Made by a program: the position numbers and the translations under genes. The notes under the pieces were generated by a model. It worked only from the letters and a program-made list of their open reading frames with translations. It was not told the origin of the DNA and ran no database searches. Source: Halococcus sediminicola (GTDB lineage Archaea; Halobacteriota; Halobacteria; Halobacteriales; Halococcaceae). From it: a stretch of DNA of 64,000 bases. This document shows positions 28,498 through 37,070 of this stretch, one piece after another (position 1 is the stretch's first letter; each line of letters begins with the position of its first letter). The DNA lies in the NCBI RefSeq assembly GCF_000755245.1, contig NZ_BBMP01000022.1, positions 248,001 to 312,000 on the forward strand. Direction: 5' to 3'.

Positions 28498-28569
28498 TGG
28501 ACCCACTGGGATTCGAACCCAGGGCATCCTCCTTGCAAAGGAGGCACTCTCCCACTGAGCTATGGGCCC
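28498..28569 (-). tRNA. tRNA-Ala (anticodon UGC) in the 16S-23S spacer
   Basis: A 72-nt cloverleaf with acceptor stem GGGCCCA/UGGGUCC (one G-U pair) and discriminator A. The G3-U70-type identity pair of tRNA-Ala is the third pair, as expected. The anticodon stem CCUCC/GGAGG closes loop UUUGCAA, giving anticodon UGC. CCA is not encoded. It is located in the spacer between 16S and 23S, as in other haloarchaea. Confidence 0.95.
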
Positions 28570-28619
28570 GCCTTCCGTTCTCCGCAGACTGACTGCCACG
28601 GAAGGCTCGCGTTCATGTC

Positions 28620-28676
28620 AGCCCTGATAGTTCATCGGTGCCCGGTCGGCACCGCGGGTCACGAGCGCGAACACAG
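28620..28676 (-). other. Pre-16S bulge-helix-bulge processing stem, 3' half
   Basis: Bases 28620-28633 pair perfectly with 30290-30303 (14 bp). Then bulge 28634-28636 (RNA GAU), a 4-bp helix 28637-28640 with 30286-30289 (CACC with GGUG), an opposite bulge 30283-30285 (RNA ACA), and a further helix 28641-28646 with 30277-30282. Pairing continues with small interruptions to about 28676 and 30250. This is a canonical bulge-helix-bulge for the splicing endonuclease. Confidence 0.85.
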
Positions 28677-28715
28677 TTACGAATGGGTCGGGCCGTCGGC
28701 CCGATCCCGGTCTGT

Positions 28716-30189
<1,474 letters not shown>

Positions 30190-30248
30190 GTCCCGAGCAC
30201 GAGGCTCGGGGGGTTTAGGCGGGAACACAAGGTTGTGTTCACCTATCG

Positions 30249-30303
30249 GGTTCGCGTTCGTGACACCGCGGACCGAACCGGGTGTCACCGAACTATCAGG
30301 GCT
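30249..30303 (-). other. Pre-16S bulge-helix-bulge processing stem, 5' half
   Basis: Upstream strand of the pre-16S stem, partner of 28620-28676. The 14-bp outer helix is 30290-30303, then a 4-bp helix at 30286-30289, a 3-nt bulge at 30283-30285 and an inner helix from 30277. It lies 60-114 nt before mature 16S. Confidence 0.85.
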
Positions 30304-30384
30304 AACGTCAGATCCCGTCTTGACGGCGGACCGCAGGGGCGGAATCCTCATCTCCTTCGGACTCCATCGTACACCACTGAAGGG

Positions 30385-30393
30385 GATAAACCC
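30385..30393 (-). promoter_or_regulatory. rRNA operon promoter P3 (proximal) TATA box
   Basis: On the minus strand CGAAGGGTTTATCCCC holds a TATA-like tttatc preceded by the TTCGAAGGG motif found at haloarchaeal rRNA promoters. It lies about 200 nt before 16S and upstream of the pre-16S processing stem, so transcripts from it can still form that stem. Confidence 0.6.
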
Positions 30394-30510
30394 TTCGAAG
30401 CGGCGACCGCGTGAACGAGCCGACCTCGCCCACCGAGAGTCCGGTGCGGGGACCGAGTTGAACGGCCCCCGAGTGTCGCTTTCTTTCTGCATTCCATCCG
30501 AACGCCCTGT

Positions 30511-30520
30511 ATCACTTAAG
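30511..30520 (-). promoter_or_regulatory. rRNA operon promoter P2 TATA box
   Basis: The minus strand reads CCGACGCCCTTAAGTGATAC, a close match to the haloarchaeal rRNA promoter form (CGACGCC, then TTAAGTG). It is the middle of three tandem elements, about 77 nt downstream of P1 and 128 nt upstream of P3. Confidence 0.7.
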
Positions 30521-30588
30521 GGCGTCGGATTACCGCTCGGGCGGTCGTTTCCAACCGACCTTCGCATTAGTACCCGAATCGGGTTCGA

Positions 30589-30602
30589 CACATAAACCCG
30601 TC
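30589..30602 (-). promoter_or_regulatory. rRNA operon promoter P1 (distal) TATA box
   Basis: The minus strand reads CCGACGGGTTTATGTGTCGA: CGACGGG followed by tttatg, again the haloarchaeal rRNA promoter form, and it is the most upstream of the three. Three tandem promoters increase initiation on the single rRNA operon seen here. Confidence 0.7.
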
Positions 30603-30604
30603 GG

Positions 30605-30898
30605 TATAGACGGCGTATGCGGCCCGTTCACGCCTTTCTCGTGTGTGGCCGTCACGACCGAAGTTCTATCGAGCCGGTAGTGAATGTTGCCGGAACCAAA
30701 ACGACCAGTTCAAAATATCAGCCCGGCTGCGCGTGGAATTGTCAGAAACGATGCAGACAGTGTCGATCGAAGACGGCTGTTGCGCGGCTGGAGGTCGACC
30801 ACTCATCCCGCGCGTGTGCGTCAGGTCCGGTCGGATGTCTGGCCGCGCGGTCGATACTCGGCGGGGCGAGCAAAAAGTCGGCCCGGTTCGTCGCCGTG
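30605..30898 (+). other. Gene-free stretch between rRNA promoters and MC1
   Basis: About 290 bp upstream of the rRNA promoters and downstream of MC1. I see no convincing gene. Short open frames of about 100 codons on both strands have arginine-rich, non-haloarchaeal composition. A T-run on the minus strand (five T near 30870-30875) lies about 25 bp after the MC1 stop and is a probable transcription end for MC1. Confidence 0.55.
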
Positions 30899-31210
30899 CT
30901 ACAACTCTTCGAGATGCTCGATGCCCTGTTTCGAGACGTTCGCCTCGGTGATCCGCTCGGGCATCCACTCGGGCTTGTCGTCGGGGGCGTCCTCGCGCCA
31001 CGCCCAGCCCTCGTAGATGTGAACCTTCTGGGTGCCCTTCTCGCGCAACTCGAGGTCGGCTCGGTCGGCATCACCCTCCGAATCAGCCGGTTCGAGTCGT
31101 CTGGCAGCTTTCAGTGCCGCCTGTCGCGGCGTACGCCCCGAGAAGACGCTCGTCTCCCCGTCGTGCTCGCGCAATGCAAAGTTTCGCTTGCCGTCCGTGT
31201 CACGTGCCAT
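30899..31210 (-). CDS. Chromosomal protein MC1 (archaeal DNA-bending chromatin protein)
   Basis: A 103-residue MC1-family chromatin protein that binds DNA as a monomer and bends it sharply. The start MARDTDGKRNFALREHDGETSVFSGRTPRQAALKAARRL is the classical MC1 N-terminus, with the wing residues and the PRQAALKAARR helix; the C-terminal half has KVHIYEGWAWREDAPDDKPEW, with the Trp residues involved in DNA contact. The ATG at 31210 matches the family start. Histone-like function in haloarchaea is shared with archaeal histones and Alba. A strong TATA box lies 38-52 nt upstream. It is transcribed in the same direction as the rRNA operon. Confidence 0.94.
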   Translation of the reverse strand: MARDTDGKRNFALREHDGETSVFSGRTPRQAALKAARRLEPADSEGDADRADLELREKGTQKVHIYEGWAWREDAPDDKPEWMPERITEANVSKQGIEHLEEL

Positions 31211-31245
31211 GGTTTTGGTCGCTCCATGCGAACCCAGCGCAGGCC

Positions 31246-31262
31246 ACATTATAAATATATCC
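31246..31262 (-). promoter_or_regulatory. Strong TATA box of the MC1 gene
   Basis: The minus strand reads GGGGATATATTTATAATGTGG, an unusually long AT-rich TATA element in this GC-rich DNA. It lies about 38-52 nt before the MC1 ATG, which leaves a short 5' leader. High expression is expected for a chromatin protein. Confidence 0.7.
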
Positions 31263-31395
31263 CCGCTGTGACGGCTTCAACACGGTATCGGGACCGAGTA
31301 CCGGACGAATCGACCACCGATAGCGGGTCGTCGTGGCGTCCGTCGGACCGTAAGGTTAAGTGTACGCTGCGTCGAAGCCCGGTCAAGACTCCGCG

Positions 31396-31593
31396 ATGGT
31401 ACGGAAAAAGAAGCTCAGTCCCAGCGGGGCAAAGGACGACAGCGGCGAATACCACAACGTCCACGTCAACCTCCACGAGGACGAACTGGCCGTCGCCGGG
31501 ATGGCCATCGGCGACGAGGTGTTCGTCCGGGTGCGCGAGGACAAGATCATCATCCAGAAGGCCGATCAGGACGAGGTCGAACACGACTTCTGA
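31396..31593 (+). CDS. Small AbrB/SpoVT-like protein upstream of pyrD
   Basis: A 65-residue protein, MVRKKKLSPSGAKDDSGEYHNVHVNLHEDELAVAGMAIGDEVFVRVREDKIIIQKADQDEVEHDF. The pattern of a strand, the GMAIGDEVFVRVREDKIIIQKA turn-strand-strand unit resembles the swapped-hairpin AbrB/SpoVT fold, a DNA-binding or antitoxin-type domain, but no toxin gene is nearby. It starts at the ATG at 31396, about 25-35 nt after a ggttaagt TATA element. It lies 20 bp before pyrD and is probably co-transcribed with it. Role unknown. Confidence 0.75.
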   Translation: MVRKKKLSPSGAKDDSGEYHNVHVNLHEDELAVAGMAIGDEVFVRVREDKIIIQKADQDEVEHDF

Positions 31594-31613
31594 GCGGCGC
31601 ACACCCTCGAAAA

Positions 31614-32669
31614 ATGCGACCGTACGACTATCTGAAGCCGATTCTGTTTCGGCTCCCGGCCGAAACCGCCCATAGCGCCATCCACGCACTTCTCGATGCC
31701 ACCCAACACACTCCAGTCGAGCGCGCGCTCGCCGCCCGCTACGTCGTCAACGACGCCCGCCTCCACACGACGGCGTTCGGCTGTGAGTTCCCGAACCCGG
31801 TCGGCGTGGCAGCCGGCTTCGACAAGAACGCCGAGGTCCCGCGCGCGCTCGCGGCGCTCGGCTTCGGTCACGTCGAGATCGGCGGCGTCACGGCCAACCC
31901 CCAGAAAGGGAACCCGCGCCCGCGACTCTTCCGTCTCCCCGAAGACGGCGCGCTCGTCAATCGGATGGGGTTCAACAACCACGGCGCCGAGCGCATCGGC
32001 GACCGCCTCGCGCGTGCGCGCGTCGATGTTGTCCCTGTAGGCGTCAACCTCGGGAAATCGAAGGCGACACCGCTGGAGGAGGCTCCGGCGGACTATCGTT
32101 ACTCCTACGAGCACTGTGCGACGGGCGACTACTTCGTGGTGAACGTCTCCAGTCCGAACACACCCGGCCTGCGCGACCTCCAGGGCCGCGACCATCTCGA
32201 AGACATCTTCGAGACGCTCCAGGAGGCGGGTGCGGACCCGCTGCTCGTGAAGCTCTCGCCGGACCTCACCGACGACGGGATCGAGGAGGCGCTCGCCGTC
32301 GCCGAGAGGATGAATCTCGACGGTGTCATCGCCACGAACACCACTACCGAACGGGCGACATCGCTCCGGGGCGAGCATCGCACCGAGGAGGGTGGTCTCT
32401 CGGGAAAGCCGCTCGAAGCGCGCGCGACTCAGAGGGTAAGGTTCGTCGCCGAGCGAACCGAGCTTCCCGTCGTCGGCGTCGGCGGCGTATCGAGCGCCGA
32501 GGGGGCCTACCGGAAGATTCGGGCCGGTGCGTCGCTGGTACAGCTCTACACCGGGCTCGTCTATCGGGGGCCGGCCATCGCGCGCGACATCAATCGTGGC
32601 CTGCTCGAACTGCTGGAAAAGGATGGCTTCGATTCGGTCGCGGACGCGGTCGGTACGGACCTCGACTGA
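31614..32669 (+). CDS. pyrD: Dihydroorotate dehydrogenase, class 2 (quinone-dependent)
   Basis: A 351-residue FMN enzyme that oxidises dihydroorotate to orotate and passes electrons to the quinone pool. The N-terminal helical membrane-association segment (MRPYDYLKPILFRLPAETAHSAIHALLD) is diagnostic of class 2. Then NPVGVAAGFDKNAE, the FMN phosphate region, and VVNVSSPNTPGLRDLQ, with the catalytic serine of class 2 in SSPNT. Other landmarks are GVIATNTTTER and the C-terminal VGVGGVSSAEGAYRKIRAGASLVQLYTGLVY. Together with pyrC at 1 kb this gives two pyrimidine steps in the window. It is convergent with pheT (8 bp apart). Confidence 0.96.
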   Translation: MRPYDYLKPILFRLPAETAHSAIHALLDATQHTPVERALAARYVVNDARLHTTAFGCEFPNPVGVAAGFDKNAEVPRALAALGFGHVEIGGVTANPQKGNPRPRLFRLPEDGALVNRMGFNNHGAERIGDRLARARVDVVPVGVNLGKSKATPLEEAPADYRYSYEHCATGDYFVVNVSSPNTPGLRDLQGRDHLEDIFETLQEAGADPLLVKLSPDLTDDGIEEALAVAERMNLDGVIATNTTTERATSLRGEHRTEEGGLSGKPLEARATQRVRFVAERTELPVVGVGGVSSAEGAYRKIRAGASLVQLYTGLVYRGPAIARDINRGLLELLEKDGFDSVADAVGTDLD

Positions 32670-32676
32670 CCGGGTG

Positions 32677-34389
32677 CTATCGCAGCGCGTCGGCGCGGAA
32701 CTCGAAGCCGACCACCGGAACCTCCAGTCCGTGTTCGACCAGCACTTTTGGATGGAGTTCGCCGATGACACCGACTGACTGGCCATCGAAGACGACGCTC
32801 GCGGCGCGGCCCTCGATGAACGAGGGGTGGTCGGTCGCGGGCGTGTCCAGTTCCACATCGAACGCGCGCGCGAGCGCCTCGACACGACCCTTCGCGTCCT
32901 CGTAGGAGGCGTCCGTCCGTGCGAGCACGCCGGCGACACGGCGGTGTTCGGCGACGTTCGTGTTCTCGTCGGTGTCAACATGAGCGGCCAGTCCGACTTC
33001 GGCGAGGTCCTGTGGGTAGCGCCGGTGGGTGTTGTTCTCCAAGACCATCAGCAGCGAGGGCAGCGCCCACGTGCGGACGATCTCGTACTCCCGACTGTAC
33101 GGCTCGGCGATGGTCGCCGGCTCGGAAGCTCCGAGAACCCCCTCGTCCGGCGAGAGATCCATTCGACCGAAGTTCTCGCCTTCGCCGATGAGATGGAAGT
33201 TGAGCAGATCCTCGAACCCCAATCCGACGAGCGTCTCCCGAATCGCCCGCTCGTGACGCGAGCGCTCGTGCCGTCCGCCGACGGTACTCACGTCGGGATA
33301 GTGCGGTTCCAATTCATTGAACCCGTACGCGCGCCCGACGTCGTCGATGACGTCGACGGGGTGGAGTACGTCGGTCCGATAGGGCGGAATCGAGACGTGG
33401 TAGGCGAGTGCGTCGCCCTCCGTGTCGCTTTCGGCGTCGAGACCCGCCCGTTCGAGCAGGTCGATCACCTCGCGCTCGCCGATGTCGATGCCGAGCGCGC
33501 GCTCGATGTACTCGTGGGAAACGGTTTTCTCGTCGATGTCGAAGTCGGGACGGTCGAGCGTGCGATCGGGGTATTCGACGGTCACGCGCTCGATCGTCGC
33601 CCCGCGCGCGTCGAGCGCGTAGCAGATGATGTTGCACATCCGGTCGATGGTCCACTGGTCGGTGCCCGTGAGTTCGACGAACAACTCTCGACTACCCGTG
33701 TCGACCTCGGTTCGGCGACCGTTGATCACTGGCGGAAACGAGAACAGCCCGAGGTCGTCGTAGATGGCGGGATAGCGCTCGTAGCCGTCGAGCAGGGGAG
33801 CGTACGTCTCGCCGGTCGGATGCTCGGCGAGCACTTCCTGAGGAGTGAGCTCGGCATCGCTGTCGAGTGGGACGAAACTCTCCCCATCCGGGTCGATACC
33901 GCGATAGCGGATGGAGTTTCGGCTGCCATCCATCCGACTCTGGCCCTTCAGCATCGTCAGATCGTGGATGCCGATGGCCCCTTTCGCGCGCCCACGGCCC
34001 ATCGTCGCGTGGAGCTTCTCCTGCAACTGAATCAGCGAGTCGAGCCCCGCCTCGTCGAGGTCCAGCCCCCGAACCACGGCCCCGGTGACGTACGGGCGCT
34101 CGTCGGGCACGCTCTCGTCGACCTCAATGGTCCAGTCGGCGTCGTTGGTCGACGGAACGTAGACACCCTCGTCGTCGCCGTATTGATAGCGCAGCGAGCG
34201 CGCGACACCCTCGACCGAGAGTCGGTCGAGCCTGTCGGCCTCGAATTCCAGTTGAAGGAGTCCGTCCTCGGTCTCGCCCTCGAATTCGAGTCCCAACTCG
34301 AAGAGATCGTCGAGCAGTTCGTCGTCGCCCTTCTCGTCGTGTCCGGTGAAGCGCCGGAGTTCGTCGGGATCGACGTCGACGACGGGCAT
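32677..34389 (-). CDS. pheT: Phenylalanyl-tRNA synthetase beta subunit (archaeal type)
   Basis: A 570-residue beta subunit of the (alpha-beta)2 PheRS. It has the archaeal/eukaryotic short form without the OB-fold EMAP domain. The B1 and B5 parts are seen as TDQWTIDRMCNIICYALDARGATIERV and the B6-B7 part as VLARTDASYEDAKGRVEALARAFDVELD. The end AVVFDGQSVGVIGELHPKVLVEHGLEVPVVGFEF is the conserved last strand. Its ATG overlaps the TGA of pheS by one base (TGATG), so the subunits are coupled 1:1. It is convergent with pyrD. Confidence 0.96.
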   Translation of the reverse strand: MPVVDVDPDELRRFTGHDEKGDDELLDDLFELGLEFEGETEDGLLQLEFEADRLDRLSVEGVARSLRYQYGDDEGVYVPSTNDADWTIEVDESVPDERPYVTGAVVRGLDLDEAGLDSLIQLQEKLHATMGRGRAKGAIGIHDLTMLKGQSRMDGSRNSIRYRGIDPDGESFVPLDSDAELTPQEVLAEHPTGETYAPLLDGYERYPAIYDDLGLFSFPPVINGRRTEVDTGSRELFVELTGTDQWTIDRMCNIICYALDARGATIERVTVEYPDRTLDRPDFDIDEKTVSHEYIERALGIDIGEREVIDLLERAGLDAESDTEGDALAYHVSIPPYRTDVLHPVDVIDDVGRAYGFNELEPHYPDVSTVGGRHERSRHERAIRETLVGLGFEDLLNFHLIGEGENFGRMDLSPDEGVLGASEPATIAEPYSREYEIVRTWALPSLLMVLENNTHRRYPQDLAEVGLAAHVDTDENTNVAEHRRVAGVLARTDASYEDAKGRVEALARAFDVELDTPATDHPSFIEGRAASVVFDGQSVGVIGELHPKVLVEHGLEVPVVGFEFRADALR

Positions 34390-35888
34390 CAGTAGACCAC
34401 CTCCGCGTTCCGCAGGAAGTCGAGATCGACGAGCGTGCCGTGGACGTCTCTGATGTCCTCGAAGCCGTGCGTGAGCATCAACAGCCGTTCGAGCGCGAGC
34501 CCCCAGGCCATCACGTCACAGTCGATTCCCAGCGGTTCGAGCATCTCCGGACGGAAGAGTCCCGAATTGCCGATCTCGACGAGTTCGCCGGTGGTGGGAT
34601 GAGTACCGAAGAGTTCGAAGCTCGGCTCCGTGTAGGGGTTGTAGGTCGGCTTGAACTCCAGATCCGTAATGTCGAACTGTGCGTAGAACTCGGTGAAGGT
34701 ACCCATCAGGTCCCGCACCGAGAGGTCTTCGGCCATCACCAGCCCCTCGATCTGGAAGAACTCAAGCAGGTGGGTCGCGTCGAGCGTGTCGTTGCGATAG
34801 ACCTTCTCGACGCTGAACAGCCGCCGTGGCGGCTCCAACTCCCCGACCGCGACCCCCGAGAGATAGCGCGCCGAAAGGGACGTAGTGTGGCCGCGCAGCG
34901 AGAGCCGCCGGGCGACGTCCGCCGACCACGGCGAGTGATAGCCGTCGCCGTTCGGGCCGACACCCTCCCGATGGGCGTGTTCGACCCCGGCGACCAGTTC
35001 GTCGGGGAGGCCGTCGATTTTCTCGGGCGCGGAGAGCGTGAACTGGTCCCAGTGGGTTCTGGCAGGGTGATCCTGTGGCATGAACAGACAGTCGTTGATC
35101 CAGAATTCGGCGTCGGCGTGTGGCCCGTCCATCTCCTCGAACCCCATCCCCACGAGCACGTCCGTCACCCGCTCTGCGGTCCGCCGGAGCGGATGGATTC
35201 GACCACCCTGGGCACGCTCGGCGTCGGCTTCGACGTTGTACGCACCGAACTCGACGTCGCGCCACTCGCCGGTGGTGAGCATCTCCGGCGTGAGGTTTCC
35301 GACGGTCTCGGTCGCCTCGACACCCTCCATCAGTGCTGTCACGCCCTCGTCGGTAAGGGTGACCTCGCGGACGGTGGTCTCCTCGCGCTCGACGAGGTTG
35401 CGGTCGGCAAGCCGGTCGAGTACCGATTCGTCGTCGACGGGGTCGCCGTCGGCGAGCGCCGCAAGCGCCAGCCGCTCGGGGTCGTTTTCAGGGTTCACGT
35501 CCGAATTGGCCGAAATCTGCCCGCTCTCGATGGCCCCATAGTTCTTTCTGGAAAAGTTCGAGAGCGCGATGTCGACCGTCGGACCGTCGAGATCCGCTTC
35601 CTCGATGATACTACCGAGGTCGCTCTCGCCACCGGCCGCGGCAACGCTCTCGTACAGTTCGACTTCTGGCAGTCCCGCTCGCTCGTATTCGTGGCCCTCC
35701 TCGGTGAGCGCAGCGTCGGTTTCGACGCGCTCGGCGATGGCGAGCAGCCCCTCGTCTGCGAGGGCGAAGGCTGCGCCGACCACCGTCGGTTCCGGCAGGT
35801 CGGTTCGGGCGGCCAGTCGTTCGATGGACGATGCCTCGTTCGCGCTCGCGGCTTCGAGCACCGCGACCTGTGGTTCGGGGAGTTTCAT
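34389..35888 (-). CDS. pheS: Phenylalanyl-tRNA synthetase alpha subunit
   Basis: A 499-residue catalytic subunit of PheRS. The N-terminal ~200 residues hold winged-helix modules (MKLPEPQVAVLEAASANEAS; DIALSNFSRKNYGAIESG), as in the archaeal enzyme. The class II catalytic core has motif 2 near FSVEKVYRNDTLDATHLLEFFQIEGLVMAEDL, and motif 3 is GLALERLLMLTHGFEDIRDV. Phe-binding residues are in TYNPYTEPSFELFG. It precedes pheT in one operon with a one-base overlap. The promoter must lie in the 90 bp between 35888 and the divergent gene at 35980. Confidence 0.96.
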   Translation of the reverse strand: MKLPEPQVAVLEAASANEASSIERLAARTDLPEPTVVGAAFALADEGLLAIAERVETDAALTEEGHEYERAGLPEVELYESVAAAGGESDLGSIIEEADLDGPTVDIALSNFSRKNYGAIESGQISANSDVNPENDPERLALAALADGDPVDDESVLDRLADRNLVEREETTVREVTLTDEGVTALMEGVEATETVGNLTPEMLTTGEWRDVEFGAYNVEADAERAQGGRIHPLRRTAERVTDVLVGMGFEEMDGPHADAEFWINDCLFMPQDHPARTHWDQFTLSAPEKIDGLPDELVAGVEHAHREGVGPNGDGYHSPWSADVARRLSLRGHTTSLSARYLSGVAVGELEPPRRLFSVEKVYRNDTLDATHLLEFFQIEGLVMAEDLSVRDLMGTFTEFYAQFDITDLEFKPTYNPYTEPSFELFGTHPTTGELVEIGNSGLFRPEMLEPLGIDCDVMAWGLALERLLMLTHGFEDIRDVHGTLVDLDFLRNAEVVY

Positions 35889-35979
35889 GCAGGCGTCTAC
35901 CGCGGTCGCTCAACTAACGGTTCCGACTCGAAGCGCGACCACCGAAGAGCTAACACCGTCGAGCGAATGTGTGAGGAAA

Positions 35980-37044
35980 ATGGCACCGAAACGCATCGCC
36001 GAGGCACAGGCCGACGAGGCCGAAATCGAAAACCAGCGGGCCGTCGTCACCGAGCGCGCGGCGATGGACCGCCAGCGCACCGACGAGATCGAGAACGTGC
36101 TCGACGCCGACCGCGAGACGCTTCTCGAACGGTGCTCGCTCGACGAGCCACCCGGTGACGTGGTCGAGGACCGCGAGGCGTGGGACGAGGCAATCGACGA
36201 ACTCGCCGACACAGGAGAGCAGTCGATGGCCGACGCGATGGCCGCGAAAGTCGACACCCTCCGTGAGCGCGTCGAGCGCGGGTATCCGTCGCTGTTGCGC
36301 CTGCGCTTTCGGCCCGAGGAGCCGTTCGAGTTCGTGCCGGGTCAGTACGCCCGCATCAGCTACGAGGAGGAAGAACCGCGCGTGTATTCGATCGCGAGTT
36401 CGCCCAACCGTGACGAAATCGAACTCTGTGTTCGTCGAGTGCCGGGCGGCGAACTCACGCCCGATCTCTGCGAGAGAGCGAGCGAGGGTGACGACCTCTT
36501 TCTCCGCGGACCCTACGGCGACGAGTTCATGCTCCAGGACCCCTCCGAGCGCGACCTCGTCTTCGTCGCCACCGGCACGGGCGCGGCCCCGTTCAAGAGC
36601 ATGATCGACTACACTTTCGAGGAGGGTCGCGACGAGTTCGAGGGTCGCGAGCGCGACATCTGGCTGATAGTAGGATCCTCATGGAAAGACGACCTGCCCT
36701 ACCGCGAGGAGTTCCTCGAACTGGCCGACGAGAACCCGAATTTCCATCCCGTGTTCACCTGCAGCCGTGAGGAGTATCTCGGTGACTGGGACGGCGAGAC
36801 CGAGTACGTCCAGCACACCCTGCTCAAATACCTCGCCCCCGGCTGCGTGGATACCGACAGCCTCCCGCCGGACGTCGCCGAGTTCGTCGGGAGCGAGACG
36901 AACACCGACATCGAGGCGCGCATCGACCCGAAAAACGCCGAGGTCTACGTCTGTGGCATCGGCGCGATGTGCGAGAGCGTCCGCGAGGTCGTCGAACCGC
37001 TCGGCGTGCCCGATCTCTACTACGAGGAAGAAAGCTACGGGTAA
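35980..37044 (+). CDS. Ferredoxin-NADP reductase-like flavoprotein with N-terminal helical extension
   Basis: A 354-residue protein. Residues about 105-325 form an FNR module: FAD motif RVYSIASSPN, GRLYGPY-like RGPYGDEF, and NADP/substrate loop TGTGAAPFKSMIDY, with C-terminal VYVCGIGAMCESVREVVEP. The first ~95 residues are a charged, helical extension (IAEAQADEAEIENQRAVVTERAAMDRQRTDEIENVL) with no domain that I recognise. The protein probably transfers electrons between ferredoxin or NAD(P)H and an unknown partner. The start at 35980 gives the usual acidic haloarchaeal N-terminus and follows a short divergent region from pheS. Confidence 0.85.
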   Translation: MAPKRIAEAQADEAEIENQRAVVTERAAMDRQRTDEIENVLDADRETLLERCSLDEPPGDVVEDREAWDEAIDELADTGEQSMADAMAAKVDTLRERVERGYPSLLRLRFRPEEPFEFVPGQYARISYEEEEPRVYSIASSPNRDEIELCVRRVPGGELTPDLCERASEGDDLFLRGPYGDEFMLQDPSERDLVFVATGTGAAPFKSMIDYTFEEGRDEFEGRERDIWLIVGSSWKDDLPYREEFLELADENPNFHPVFTCSREEYLGDWDGETEYVQHTLLKYLAPGCVDTDSLPPDVAEFVGSETNTDIEARIDPKNAEVYVCGIGAMCESVREVVEPLGVPDLYYEEESYG

Positions 37045-37070
37045 GCGGGCGGATCGACCGAAGTGGGCGG

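Noticed and set aside
30643-30951. 102-codon plus-strand frame beside the rRNA promoters
   Set aside because: Arginine-rich, runs into the 3' end of MC1, and has no promoter or conserved look.
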